Source of the DNA: CAXXFQ01 sp963674475
Lineage (GTDB): Bacteria; Planctomycetota; Planctomycetia; Pirellulales; Thermoguttaceae
Direction: 5' to 3'
Assembly: GCA_963674475.2 (NCBI GenBank)
Contig: CAXXFQ010000017.1
Span: forward strand, 496,001 to 560,000
DNA: 64,000 nucleotides
Part shown: positions 25,865-35,555 of the stretch, in pieces
Numbering within the stretch: the first letter of the stretch is position 1
Layout of the letters: every line of letters starts with the position of its first letter
Made by a program: the position numbers and the translations under genes
The notes under the pieces: model-generated
What the model saw: the letters and a program-made list of their open reading frames with translations, nothing else
What the model was told of the DNA's origin: nothing
Databases searched by the model: none

Positions 25865-26743
25865 ATGGCTGGTGAAAAGGATATTCCGTTGCGGCCGCTT
25901 CCGGCACGGGAGCCGGATTCGCACAAGGGGACGTTCGGGACCGCGCTGATCGTGGGCGGTTCGCGTGGGATGACCGGGGCGGCCGCCTTGGCGGCGATGG
26001 CGGCGCTGCGCGGCGGGGCCGGGCTGGTCCGGGTGGCGGTGCCCGATCCGTGTCTGGAAACGGTGGCCCAGTTCGAACCGGCTTACACGACGTTGCCGAT
26101 GCCGGCCGATGCGGCGGGCCGTTTTGCGAGGGATGCCTTCGACCCGATTGCCAAACAGGCGGCCCAGGCGACCGTCACGGCGATCGGTCCGGGATTGGGA
26201 CGCAGCGCGGCGTTGGACGAATTGGTTCGACGCGCTTACATGACACTGCCGGGGCCGCTGATTGTCGATGCCGACGGTTTGAACGCGTTGGCCGCGGCGT
26301 CGGAAGGTCTTGAATGTCTCGCTTCGCCCGGCGGACCTCGAATTTTGACGCCCCATCCGGGCGAGTTTGGACGCTTGGTCGGCGAGAAGGCCGATTCGCA
26401 AAAGCAGGCTTCTCAGGCGGTCGAATTGGCCGCCCGCTGTGGCGTGGTCGTGGTTCTCAAAGGGCACCGGACCCTGGTAACCGACGGTCGAACGACCACG
26501 CGAAATACGACCGGCAATCCGGGGATGGCCTCCGGCGGTTCGGGCGATGTGTTGACCGGGCTGACCTGTTCGTTATGGGCCCAGGGGGTCGGTGCCGGAT
26601 GGACGCCGTTTGAGGTGGCCCGTTTGGCCGTCTACCTACACGGACTGGCCGGTGATTTGGCGGCCGAATCGTTGGGCCAGATATCCCTGATCGCCGACGA
26701 TCTGATTCGATTTCTCCCCGAAGCGTTTCGACGTTTTGGTTAG
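25865..26743 (+). CDS. nnrD: ADP-dependent NAD(P)H-hydrate dehydratase
   Basis: 292 residues from the ATG at 25865. NnrD repairs damaged NADH-hydrate and NADPH-hydrate using ADP. Signatures: VGGSRGMTGAAALAAMAALRG, TAIGPGLGRS, VDADGLNALA, RILTPHPGEFGRLVG, VLKGHRTLVTDG and GNPGMASGGSGDVLTGLT, the last with the nucleotide-binding Asp. The usual NnrE epimerase domain is absent here, so the epimerase, if present, is encoded elsewhere. It is downstream of the HEAT-repeat gene on the same strand (75-base gap). Confidence 0.93.
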   Translation: MAGEKDIPLRPLPAREPDSHKGTFGTALIVGGSRGMTGAAALAAMAALRGGAGLVRVAVPDPCLETVAQFEPAYTTLPMPADAAGRFARDAFDPIAKQAAQATVTAIGPGLGRSAALDELVRRAYMTLPGPLIVDADGLNALAAASEGLECLASPGGPRILTPHPGEFGRLVGEKADSQKQASQAVELAARCGVVVVLKGHRTLVTDGRTTTRNTTGNPGMASGGSGDVLTGLTCSLWAQGVGAGWTPFEVARLAVYLHGLAGDLAAESLGQISLIADDLIRFLPEAFRRFG

Positions 26744-26772
26744 AAAAAGCTAACAAACCGCCTTTTTCCCGA

Positions 26773-29700
26773 TTATCCAAACGCCTCTTTGGCCCAACGC
26801 AGGACTTGCGATTCGAGCTGGTCGAGCGAAAGGCGATGGCGTGGGATTGGTAGTCGCATCATCTCCGACGGGTCGAAGAGATGTTCGGCCTTCAGCTCGT
26901 GGCGGTCCGCTTCCTCTTGAAGCGATTCGAGCCATTTGGGAACCAGAAAGCCGACGCCGGTGGGCGCTTCGGTCAGAGGGGCGAGGCCCTCGAGGAGTTT
27001 TTCGAACGCCGACTCGCCCGGTTTTGCCGGAGTTGGCTCCGGTGCCGTTTCGGAGGCGGCTTGCTTTTCTTTTTGCGTTCGGAGCTTGGCCTCGTCCATC
27101 GCCGGCGAGATGAGCGCGCGAAGGCGGCCGATCGCCAACGGACGGACAAAACGTTGGCCCAAACGGTCGGCCACACTGCGAAGTCGCATTCCGTACGCTT
27201 TGACCAGCCGGTCGTAATTCTTCAGCAACTGACTGGAAAGCGGCTTGGTCTGTTGCGAGAACGTCTCTTCCCACTGGCGGGCTTCGTCCAAGTGGCCCTT
27301 GCGGACCAGGACCTCGTGGGCCTTGACCAGCGGTTGCAGGTGCCAGGCGATCCGGTCGTATCGGTTTGTCAGACGTAGGTAATCCAAAAGCGTGTAGAGC
27401 ATCTCTCCGTGATCGGACTGGGTAGTGGAACTGTTGTAGTCCATGTACTCGTTGTAGTTGTCCATTACGGCTTCGAGAATCACGCCCAACAGGCTGATCG
27501 CCTTGTCACGCGGTAGTTGTTTGTCGAGGTCGGCGATGAGTCGAAGGTTTTCTTCGGTCTCGGGGATTTCGGTTAGTCGTTCAAGATAGGCGTCGACCCC
27601 TTCGTGAAGGATGACCCGAAGATTGCTGTAGTTCAAAAACGTCTGTGTGAACAGATCGCCGCCGTAGGTTTTGATGAATTCTCGAAGATCGCGCCACCGG
27701 GCCTCACCATCGATCGCTTCAAGCGGGGAAAGACGGATGCTGTGGCTGTGGTCGATCCAGAGTCGCATCAGCGGTTCGCTTATCGCTTCGAGCGATTCAA
27801 GATAAGGAGCCGCCGTTTCCTGGTCGAGGGGGGCGTAGAGGATCGATTCGACAATCGACTCGTACCCGATTTCGAACAAGTGGTTGAACTCGGTGATCCC
27901 CCCTTGGCCGACCGGGTGGTCTTGTTCCATCCGCTGGATGGTTTCCAACAGTCGGCAGGTTTCGTGAAAAAGGCCCAGCCGGGGAAGATAGCGCAACAGG
28001 TCTTGCAGCGCGTGATGAAGGGTTCGGGAGGCGACGATTCGGTGCGGGCTGCCTCCCCGGTTCAGCGGAAGGTACAACAACGGCTGTTGCGATAGGCCGG
28101 TTTCCAGTTGGGGCCACTTCTGTTGGATCGCTTTGGTATCGCCACGCAGTAGATCGGCAAAGACTTCACGGAGCGTTTTTTCCCATCCGTCACGAGCCGT
28201 TTCCGCCTTTTCGGCCAAGTCGAGCGCCTCGAACGAACGAATCGCGTCGGCCGTCGCCACACAACAGGCGACTGTTCGGTCGAGCAGTCCGATTTTGATA
28301 TCCAAACGACGCTGGAAATGGTTCATCGTGATTTCGGTGCCGCCGGGCATCGGAATCTTGTAGAGATGGATCTGGGTGAGCAACCGTTTGATCGCGTTTT
28401 GGTTTTTCTGTGCCTGGTGGAGCCATTCGCCGATTTTTTCTCGGACACCGTCCTCCGGTTTTTCCCGCGCGACCGCAGCGGCGATCATCGTCCAAAGGTT
28501 GGCCACCATCGTCAAAAATTCGAGCCGATATTCCAGCCGAGCGGCTTCTTCGGTCAATTCGAAATCGGTCAGCGCGTCGTCGCCATCGTCGAAGACCTCC
28601 CCTTCAAAGCCGTCATCGGTCGTGTCGCGATAGACGACGTTTTCATAAGCGGCGTCGTAGAGGTGGTCGATCGCGCCGTTTTCTTCTTCCTCTTCTTCGA
28701 GCCCTTCAAATTCCCCTTCGAGCCACTGGTCGAGATCGACGTTGGGCAGCGGGTGACCGAGGTCGAATTCGGGAACCTCCCAAAGTGATTCGGAACCGGC
28801 TTCGAGATAGTCGAGAAACTTTTGCGCCAGTTGCCAGGGATCGAGCGGTTTGCGTTCGGAAACTTTTCCGCCCTGGTTGCCGGTTGGTTGTGTCGTTTCC
28901 TTTTCGGTTCTATACAGACGCCAAAGGTCGGTCATCCAGCGGAGGGCCAACTGGTAGAACGGGTAGTTCCCTTCTGTTTCGGGCAGGTTTTCCGCTTCGC
29001 TGAGCCACTGCATCAAAAGGGCCATCGCGGCAACGTGGTCGTTTTGGTCCAACAGCGCCTCGACCACCAGGGCGTACGCCTTGGCAGAATGGAATTCGTC
29101 GACCCGTTTGCGCCAGAAGACGATATCCCCGGCCGCGGTTCCCGCCTTATGCCAGGCGCCCAGCGCCACGGCGACCCGGTCGGCCGATTCCCACGCCTCC
29201 TGTCCCGAAATCCCTTCGACCGCGCTGACTTCGGTCGTGGCGAACTGGTCCCACCAAGCTGCCATCGACGCCAGATTGTCGGAAAGGCGGCGGCGAAGGG
29301 GCTCATTTCCGACGGCGGTCGCCTCACGCTCCAAGCGAGCGTACAGGCCGAAGATGTCTTCGATTAAATCCAAAAGATTGTCCACCCGCATGTCATAGCA
29401 GCTGTTTTCCAGCGTGTGGAAGAGACTGAACTGGGCGTCGAATCCAAGAATGTTCCACGGGTCGACCAACGCGCCGCACTCGATCCCCCGATGAAGCAGT
29501 CCTTCGATTTCAGCCAAATGCGCGGTCGCCTCCTCGAGTTGGCCGAGATCGATCCGGTGAAAAACGGACATCATCTGACACTCGATTTCGCACAGCATAC
29601 GGGCCGAGGCGGCCGGGACGACGTTGGCGTGATTGCGGGCCGTTTCGGGGTAGCCCATCCGCGCAAACAGCAACGCCAAGTGGACCTGTTGAAGTTGGCT

Positions 29701-30888
29701 GGCTCTCAGTTGGGACAGGTGTTGGTTGAGATGCTGACGCGCCCCGCCAAACGGCTGACGTAACGCTCTGGCCTCTTGCTTTAAACGGGTCTGATGGGTT
29801 TCGGAAAACCGTTCCAGCCAACTCAGGTAAAACCGGTCCCGATACGCGGCGATGTGCGGCAATAGCGTCGAGAGCGATGTCTCCGAATCGTGCGTTGTGG
29901 GGCCTTCTCCGCTGATCCCCGAACCCATGAGGATCGTTCCGGCCAGGACGGTCGCCCCTTCGGTAAGGATTTCCTCATGGGACAGGTCTTCTTCAGGGTG
30001 AAGAAGTCGTTCCATGATTCCGTCGATCGTGACCTGTTGGAGGACGAATCGTCGATAAAAGCCGCGGTTGTCGATCAGATGCGGATCCCATTGACCGAAT
30101 TGGTAATTCGGACGACGATTGACCGGGTGATCGAAGTCGTAGGCGCGGGGGTCGAGGGCCAGTTCCTCCAAATGATCCAGGTCAAACCAGGACTGACGCC
30201 GGATCGTGGGGTCGGTTTCTTTGATGATTTCGATCGTTTTTTCGATCAACTCTCCATAAGGTCCGACTCCGGCTCCGACTCCTTGGATCCAAAGGGGGAT
30301 CGGTCGAACCCGTTCGTGCGGATAGGGTTGGAGTTTTTGCTCGTTTTCGAGTGCCGCCACCGGACGATGGCCCAGAAAATCGTTGATCCGCCCGATCGCC
30401 CCGTCGACAATCCGGTCCGATTCTTCCCAAGGTTTTCCTTCCTTGAGGACCGCCTCACAAAACCGCCCAATAAAAAGCGGATGAAACAAGGTCGAGTCGG
30501 TTTGATGGAAAAGGAGGTCTCGGTGATATTCTTGGTAGGCGGGCAACCCTTTCTCAAAGACCAGATTCAAGACCGCTTCGGCTTGAGAGACCTGATCGAA
30601 CGCTTTCGAGGACCCTTTCAGCGATGCCAGTCCGGCAAGGAGATGCGCATGGAGTTTCCGCCAAGCAGGCTGATCGGACGATTCGTCTTGACCGGTTCCT
30701 TGTTCTTTTTGCGCAGCAGGACGCCGGCCCCATTCGTGCGATATCGATTCGGCCATCTGGTTGAGCGCCGAGAGAAACGCGGGGTTTTCCGAGCCGGAAG
30801 AGAAATTCAGATAGCCGAGAATTTCTCCCAAAAGGCTTCTTTCGCTATTTTTATCCGAAGGCAAAGTGTTCGGTTTTCCTGATTCCAT
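26773..30888 (-). CDS. very large protein of unknown function
   Basis: 1371 residues from the ATG at 30888. I do not recognise a family. It looks almost entirely alpha-helical, with TPR-like stretches (RMGYPETARNHANVVPAASA, VVEALLDQNDHVAAMALLMQ) and repeated Glu/Leu helices. No signal peptide and no membrane segment are evident. An acidic disordered stretch lies at about residues 730-790 (FEGLEEEEEENGAIDHLYDA, FDDGDDALTDFE). The last third has a Pro/Ala/Glu-rich linker (ETAPEPTPAKPGES) and a short C-terminal helix. The helical architecture suggests a scaffolding or protein-interaction role. It is convergent with nnrD. Confidence 0.85.
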   Translation of the reverse strand: MESGKPNTLPSDKNSERSLLGEILGYLNFSSGSENPAFLSALNQMAESISHEWGRRPAAQKEQGTGQDESSDQPAWRKLHAHLLAGLASLKGSSKAFDQVSQAEAVLNLVFEKGLPAYQEYHRDLLFHQTDSTLFHPLFIGRFCEAVLKEGKPWEESDRIVDGAIGRINDFLGHRPVAALENEQKLQPYPHERVRPIPLWIQGVGAGVGPYGELIEKTIEIIKETDPTIRRQSWFDLDHLEELALDPRAYDFDHPVNRRPNYQFGQWDPHLIDNRGFYRRFVLQQVTIDGIMERLLHPEEDLSHEEILTEGATVLAGTILMGSGISGEGPTTHDSETSLSTLLPHIAAYRDRFYLSWLERFSETHQTRLKQEARALRQPFGGARQHLNQHLSQLRASQLQQVHLALLFARMGYPETARNHANVVPAASARMLCEIECQMMSVFHRIDLGQLEEATAHLAEIEGLLHRGIECGALVDPWNILGFDAQFSLFHTLENSCYDMRVDNLLDLIEDIFGLYARLEREATAVGNEPLRRRLSDNLASMAAWWDQFATTEVSAVEGISGQEAWESADRVAVALGAWHKAGTAAGDIVFWRKRVDEFHSAKAYALVVEALLDQNDHVAAMALLMQWLSEAENLPETEGNYPFYQLALRWMTDLWRLYRTEKETTQPTGNQGGKVSERKPLDPWQLAQKFLDYLEAGSESLWEVPEFDLGHPLPNVDLDQWLEGEFEGLEEEEEENGAIDHLYDAAYENVVYRDTTDDGFEGEVFDDGDDALTDFELTEEAARLEYRLEFLTMVANLWTMIAAAVAREKPEDGVREKIGEWLHQAQKNQNAIKRLLTQIHLYKIPMPGGTEITMNHFQRRLDIKIGLLDRTVACCVATADAIRSFEALDLAEKAETARDGWEKTLREVFADLLRGDTKAIQQKWPQLETGLSQQPLLYLPLNRGGSPHRIVASRTLHHALQDLLRYLPRLGLFHETCRLLETIQRMEQDHPVGQGGITEFNHLFEIGYESIVESILYAPLDQETAAPYLESLEAISEPLMRLWIDHSHSIRLSPLEAIDGEARWRDLREFIKTYGGDLFTQTFLNYSNLRVILHEGVDAYLERLTEIPETEENLRLIADLDKQLPRDKAISLLGVILEAVMDNYNEYMDYNSSTTQSDHGEMLYTLLDYLRLTNRYDRIAWHLQPLVKAHEVLVRKGHLDEARQWEETFSQQTKPLSSQLLKNYDRLVKAYGMRLRSVADRLGQRFVRPLAIGRLRALISPAMDEAKLRTQKEKQAASETAPEPTPAKPGESAFEKLLEGLAPLTEAPTGVGFLVPKWLESLQEEADRHELKAEHLFDPSEMMRLPIPRHRLSLDQLESQVLRWAKEAFG

Positions 30889-31549
30889 GGTCGGTTGCCT
30901 CACAAACGGGGGGGTACGACACAGTTTTTGTTTTCGGGTTGTTTTACAGCGTCTTCTACTTTGGTTTAACGTGTTCCTTGCAACCGACGGAAAAATGGGA
31001 AAAACGAAAACGATCCAAACATTGCACTTGTGGCAACCATGGGGTCCTTCCCGCGGCCGGTGAGACGCCACCGATTTTTTTTGAAGGCGCTATTTTGAAG
31101 TTGCTATAGAGCCTTTTAAATTTCGTAAAAAAGTTGAGGAGTTTTTATTTTACACCCCCATTTAGGGCTAATTTAAAATGCCTCTTTGGTGGTGTAATCT
31201 GCCAAGGAAGGCTTTCTAACGGATCTGCAAAAGGGGGCCTCTTGCACCCTATCGTCTTTCTCTGTCAGAGCTTTGGGGACGACATTTCTTTTGCTAAAAG
31301 GAAGAAGGCCTATTGGGCTTTTGGTCCCTTGAGTATTGTCATCAAATAAAACCCTCGATCATAAGCCCTTACCATGATTTAGTCTAGTGGGGCGATAGTC
31401 CATGACCCGCATGAGGGGGGGATGTATTGGTTGTTTTGACTTTATTGATTTTAAGGGTGAATTTACTCTTCCTTCCGGGTATGATGGAGAGGGCTCGAAA
31501 GGGGTGGATGGATTTCCGCTTGCCGGTTTTTTTGAAATAGGAGGTCGCC
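30889..31549. other. intergenic region with one dispersed repeat copy
   Basis: About 660 bases divergent from the 1371-residue protein. A degenerate copy of the dispersed repeat lies at about 30965-31075 (GTTCCTTGCAACCGACGG, GGCAACCATGGGGTCCTTCC, GGCCGGTGAGACGCCACCG). The remainder is AT-rich with poly-T stretches; no gene or RNA recognised. Confidence 0.5.
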
Positions 31550-31666
31550 GTGAAGATCTCCGATCCGATACCCAAAGCGGGCCGGTCCGATTGGCACGGG
31601 GTCCGATTGGCGAAGTTTTTCGAAGAACGCAACGCCGCGCGAAGGACCGCGGGATCGGATCAATAG
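31550..31666 (+). CDS. possible 38-residue peptide gene
   Basis: A GTG at 31550 follows AGGAGG with a five-base spacer, the best ribosome site in this gap. The peptide is soluble and basic, beginning VKISDPIPKAGRSDWHGVRL and ending ARRTAGSDQ, with no membrane segment. Family unknown. The TAG stop is at 31664-31666. It is supported only by the ribosome site and its orderly composition; conservation in relatives would be needed to establish it. Confidence 0.4.
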   Translation: MKISDPIPKAGRSDWHGVRLAKFFEERNAARRTAGSDQ

Positions 31667-32007
31667 CCGCTTGTTCTTTCGAGGCAAGATCCCCATGGCA
31701 AAACAAGAGTCTAGAAAAAGGAGTTTCAAGGTCGTTATTTTTGGGTAGTACTTTCCCCTTTACCTAACCTACCTTTGACGTCCTCCCGTATCGTTACCCC
31801 TCGAACGAATCGGATAGGCCCTTATTTTTTTCTTAAGGTGATTTTCTTGAGCGGGGGGACTTTTCGAGTTGCGATGCGTGCGTTCCCAAAAAAGAGTCTG
31901 AGGCTGGGAACCGCGGAACAGAAGAAGCAATCAACAACGGAACTGTTGAAGCACTGGTGCTCCGAGAGGCCGGACGCGCGGTGCTGGAGAAGAGGAATCA
32001 TTAAAAA
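31667..32007. other. intergenic region before the beta-propeller gene
   Basis: About 340 bases with no gene seen. The last 150 bases before the ATG at 32008 are GC-richer than the first part and probably hold the leader. A purine-rich site (AGAGGA) precedes the start at a long spacing. No promoter box is convincing. Confidence 0.35.
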
Positions 32008-33633
32008 ATGGATCGAACTTATCTGAAGTCTCGCTTCCTATTGGGGGCGATGAGCGGGATCGTTTTGTGTTTATCCAGTGTCTCCTCCCTTTGGGCCGGA
32101 TCGCTCATGTCGCGTGAGGCGGCTGCCGCTTATGGGCTCAATCGTGCTTGGTTCGCCCAAGTCCGTTTTGACGCCGGACGAAGTCGGGTGACCCACTTGC
32201 GGTTTTTTGAAAAAACCGATCAACTTCCCGACACGCTGTTCGTGCAAACCGATCGATCGATGATCCAGTCGATCAATGCCGAAACCGGACAGACCCTCTG
32301 GGTCCGCATGGTCGGCGACGCGCGTCAACCGACCATGCCGGTCGGGGCCAACGAAGAAATGGTCGCGGTCGTCAACGGCACCGTGCTTTATATTCTCAAT
32401 CGGGCCAACGGCAAAATCCTTTGGCGCGAGCCGGTTACCGGGGTTCCGGTCGACGGGCCGATCATGAGCGATCGATACGCGTTCGTTCCGATGATCAGCG
32501 GCCAAGTGATGGCCTATCGAATCAAAAAAGAGCAGTCGAGAAAACCTTTTCTGTCCAAGAAATCCGGCGACGACGCTTCGGAAGAAGAAAAGGTCGAAGC
32601 GAAGATAAACGATTTCGAAGTGGAATCGACCGTCTCGGACTCATTGGCCGTTCGGCAAAAGTACATCCCGCCGATGCGATGCGTTTCGTTCGGTCGGATT
32701 ACGACGCAGCCGATTCTGATCCAAAAAGGGGGAGCCGGAAACCAAATCGCCTGGACGACTACCCGGGGCCTGTTCGTTGGATTCATCAATGTGAAATCGC
32801 CGAGCAATTTTTCCTTGCAGTACCAAATGGTCGCCGGTTCCGAAATTGCGTCACCGGCCACTTTTTATCCTTGTTTTCTTTCGAAAAACAGCGGCGGTGG
32901 TGGCGTTTCGACGATGGCGACCGTCAATGAAGCCATTTCCAGCGGGCTGATTTTGGTGGCCACCGTCAACGGCGAAGTCAAAGCGATCCATTCTCGAAGC
33001 GGAAAAGAAGCCTGGAAGTATAATCTGGCCGAGACGATCTCGGAACCGGTCGTTCCGGTTGGCGATCACGTGTATGCCATCTCCCAGGAAGGGAATCTTT
33101 TCGCCCTCGAGGCGGATTCGGGCAACCCGGTTTGGAAAGTTTCGTCGGTTTCCCATTTCTTATCCGCGTCGAATGGTCGGCTCTATGTCGAAGACCGGCT
33201 CGGCAAGATCAAAGTGATCAATGCGGCCGACGGAGCGATTCTCGAGAGGATTCGATTCGACGGGTTTTCCCATTCCTTCCGAAACATGGCGACCGATCGA
33301 CTCTTTTTGGCCAGCGACGACGGGACGGTGGTCTGTTTGCACGAAACGGATCAGGCTAAACCGATTCGGCATCAAGCGGCGCTGGTCCGTCGGGCAACCG
33401 AACTGGCCCAACAACAGATGGCGACCTCGTTGGCCAAACGGCGCTCGCACAAATCGAGCGTAAGCAGTAGTGGAAGTACTGCCGAAAAACCGGCGAAACG
33501 GCCGAAGCGAGTTCGCGGCCGCAATTCAAACGGCGAAAATCCGTTCGGCGGTCAACCGGGCGAGAAAAAGCCCCGTGCCAAGAAGGGGAAACCGGGGCGC
33601 CAAAGCGGCGAACAGGCCAACCCGTTTGGATAA
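32008..33633 (+). CDS. PQQ-type beta-propeller protein, secreted
   Basis: 541 residues. The signal peptide is at about residues 13-31 (MSGIVLCLSSVSSLWAGS). Residues about 75-460 hold propeller blades of PQQ/BamB type: INAETGQTLWVRMVGDARQ, ILNRANGKILWREPVTG, HSRSGKEAWKYN, ALEADSGNPVWKVSS and VINAADGAILERIRFDG, each with the AxDGxxxW-like turn. The C-terminal 80 residues are a Lys/Arg/Ser/Pro-rich tail (RRSHKSSVSSSGSTAEKPAK) with two NPFG motifs near the end, unusual for the family. PQQ-binding residues were not checked, so it may be a structural propeller. A strong terminator follows. Confidence 0.85.
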   Translation: MDRTYLKSRFLLGAMSGIVLCLSSVSSLWAGSLMSREAAAAYGLNRAWFAQVRFDAGRSRVTHLRFFEKTDQLPDTLFVQTDRSMIQSINAETGQTLWVRMVGDARQPTMPVGANEEMVAVVNGTVLYILNRANGKILWREPVTGVPVDGPIMSDRYAFVPMISGQVMAYRIKKEQSRKPFLSKKSGDDASEEEKVEAKINDFEVESTVSDSLAVRQKYIPPMRCVSFGRITTQPILIQKGGAGNQIAWTTTRGLFVGFINVKSPSNFSLQYQMVAGSEIASPATFYPCFLSKNSGGGGVSTMATVNEAISSGLILVATVNGEVKAIHSRSGKEAWKYNLAETISEPVVPVGDHVYAISQEGNLFALEADSGNPVWKVSSVSHFLSASNGRLYVEDRLGKIKVINAADGAILERIRFDGFSHSFRNMATDRLFLASDDGTVVCLHETDQAKPIRHQAALVRRATELAQQQMATSLAKRRSHKSSVSSSGSTAEKPAKRPKRVRGRNSNGENPFGGQPGEKKPRAKKGKPGRQSGEQANPFG

Positions 33634-33674
33634 ACCGATGGTTTTTCCGACACACTTTTATTGAAAGATTCAAA

Positions 33675-33712
33675 GAAGAAGGTTTTTCCGAACAGGGGAA
33701 ACCTTCTTTTTT
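33675..33712 (+). terminator. rho-independent terminator after the beta-propeller gene
   Basis: A hairpin with stem GAAGGTTTTTCC pairing with GGGGAAACCTTC, loop GAACA, is followed by a run of T residues (TTCTTTTTTC). Confidence 0.85.
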
Positions 33713-33767
33713 CGTGTGGCTCTTGCAATAGTGGAAACCATCGTCGACGATCTGAGTGACGCCGCGA

Positions 33768-34565
33768 TTAAGCTTCGTTTCCTTCCGGATCGGGCGGGGC
33801 GATTTTTGCTTTCGTTTTCGTTTTGGTTTTCGACTGGATAATCTGATCGTCGAATGCGGTGTCGATTTCTTGGCCGGGTAGCACGACTAAGAATTCTTTT
33901 TCGTCCCAGTGGCCGTCGACCAGGCGTTGCAAGAGCGAAAGGTCGCCCGTGAGCTTTTCGAATTCGAGACTGCGGCGTTGGGCTTCACGCTGGGCGTCTT
34001 GTTCGAAACGGTCGTCTGGTTCGAGGCCCGTTTCGATGAACGTGATCGTCGTGTACTCGCTCATCATCTGGCTGTACTGTTTCCAGAGATATCTCGCGTT
34101 CTCTTCACCGTAGGTTTCCAGGAGCGATTCGAACGATTGGGGCTGGTTTCCGGAAAACGGCCCCTTTTCTACTGCCCCCGCCGGACGCAGATCGTCGCCG
34201 CGCTCGATCCAACCGGTTGTTTGAAAGAAGACGCCGGGGTTCTTTTTGAAATACGCTTGGTAACGCGCTTTATCGCCGAGAAACAGCGTGATGCAGTCGT
34301 GGGCCCTTGGCGCGACGATCGGGCATGAGCGGGCTTCCAGGCCGACGATTCCGTTGGAGCAGAGCCCGTAACCCAGCAGCAACGCGTCATAAACCTCTTG
34401 GTCGATCGCGTCGAACGCCTCACGGAGCTGTTGCTGCATTCCTCGCGTGCCCAAATCGTGCAGTCCTTTGGGCAAAAACTCGACGTCGACCCGGTTGGTC
34501 GAGCGAGAGACCACGTGACAGATCTCCCGATACAGAATTTCACAACCGAGAAGTTTTAATCGCAT
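33768..34565 (-). CDS. DUF1638 family protein
   Basis: 265 residues. Family signatures: RLKLLGCEILYREIC, ALLLGYGLCSNGIVGLEARS, APRAHDCITLFLGDKARYQA and PGVFFQTTGWIERG. DUF1638 proteins are cytoplasmic and of unknown function, often near C1 or corrinoid methyltransfer genes. None of those is visible here. The Cys-containing loop (GYGLCSNG) is the family's conserved part. A short insertion near residues 130-150 (VEKGPFSGNQPQSFESLLE) and a basic C-terminal tail look non-essential. It is 78 bases upstream of the next minus-strand gene's stop. Confidence 0.85.
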   Translation of the reverse strand: MRLKLLGCEILYREICHVVSRSTNRVDVEFLPKGLHDLGTRGMQQQLREAFDAIDQEVYDALLLGYGLCSNGIVGLEARSCPIVAPRAHDCITLFLGDKARYQAYFKKNPGVFFQTTGWIERGDDLRPAGAVEKGPFSGNQPQSFESLLETYGEENARYLWKQYSQMMSEYTTITFIETGLEPDDRFEQDAQREAQRRSLEFEKLTGDLSLLQRLVDGHWDEKEFLVVLPGQEIDTAFDDQIIQSKTKTKTKAKIAPPDPEGNEA

Positions 34566-34643
34566 ACCATGTCTTTTTAGTTTAAAAGGCTCATTGCTTC
34601 ACACCTTATTTTTCATAGACGTCAGCGCAACGACGCGTCAAGT

Positions 34644-35555
34644 TTAGCTTTTGGGATTTCCGGCTTGGGTGACTTCAGCCAGCATCTGGTCCATTTCGGC
34701 CGTCTGTTCGAAGCCGACAATCATCGTATCGACACAATCGAGCCCGGAGACAAAGGCGATTGATTCTTTTCGTTTGACCGGATCGTTGGCGAGTTTTCCT
34801 TCGCCGATGAGTTTCATGGCGATGACCCCTTTGCCCGCTTGGTGGGCCTTGCGGATGGCCGGGACGGTCGATTCGGGCGGCGTGTCCATTTTGATCTGGA
34901 ACGGGTTGATCCGGACATGGACCACGTCGACCCACGGCTCGTCGGCGGCCGCCTCGATCGCTTTCTGGGTATGGCACGAACAGCCGTGGGCCCGGATGAG
35001 TCCTTGCTCTTTGAGTTTTTCCAAAAGGTCCATCTGACGCCGGAACCGGCGGGGCCAGTCCGGGTGGAACATGCAATGCAGTTGAACCAGATCGAGGTAG
35101 TCGGTCCCGGCCTCTTTCAAAAATCGTTTGACCGCCACGTCGGCGTCGGTCTTGTCTTCTTCGGGGATGCCGTCGCTGTGGAGCCAGATCTTGGTCGCCA
35201 GAAGATAACTGTCGCGAGGGCGGTTTTTCAGCGTTCGAGCGGCGTACTCGTGGGTGCCATAAAGGTCGGCCATGTCGAAGAACCGGATCCCGTGGTCGTA
35301 GGCGTAGTGGAACAGGCTTTCGAAATGGGGGCGGCCCAGTTTGAGTTGGTCACTCTCCCGACGCCAGGCCCGCATGCCTGTCCCGAACCCGACTCGGGGA
35401 GCCTTCAAAATCTTTCCCAGCGGACGCCAGACGGTCGGGTCAAGCGTTTGGGGCTCGACGTTCGTCTCTTTTTCGGCCGCCTTCAAAAGGGCATCGGTCG
35501 AAAGGGTCGCGCCGGCAAGCGTGGTGGCGAGGAAGTTGCGTCGTTCGATTTTCAT
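34644..35555 (-). CDS. Tat-exported aldo/keto reductase
   Basis: 303 residues. The N-terminus MKIERRNFLATTLAGA is a twin-arginine-type signal with a hydrophobic stretch. The reductase core has FFDMADLYGTHEYAARTLKN (catalytic Asp and Tyr), LATKIW (catalytic Lys) and LDLVQLHCMF (catalytic His), then HGCSCHTQKAIEAA and RINPFQIKM. The family reduces carbonyls with NADPH; a periplasmic version with a Tat signal implies a folded enzyme exported with cofactor. Substrate unknown. It lies 78 bases from the DUF1638 gene on the same strand. Confidence 0.88.
   Translation of the reverse strand: MKIERRNFLATTLAGATLSTDALLKAAEKETNVEPQTLDPTVWRPLGKILKAPRVGFGTGMRAWRRESDQLKLGRPHFESLFHYAYDHGIRFFDMADLYGTHEYAARTLKNRPRDSYLLATKIWLHSDGIPEEDKTDADVAVKRFLKEAGTDYLDLVQLHCMFHPDWPRRFRRQMDLLEKLKEQGLIRAHGCSCHTQKAIEAAADEPWVDVVHVRINPFQIKMDTPPESTVPAIRKAHQAGKGVIAMKLIGEGKLANDPVKRKESIAFVSGLDCVDTMIVGFEQTAEMDQMLAEVTQAGNPKS

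Noticed and set aside
24278..26467. Very long open frame (729 codons) on the minus strand
   Set aside because: It lies antisense across the HEAT-repeat gene and nnrD, which have clear family motifs. The translated product is Arg/Gly/Pro-rich without any motif, as expected for a codon-bias shadow.
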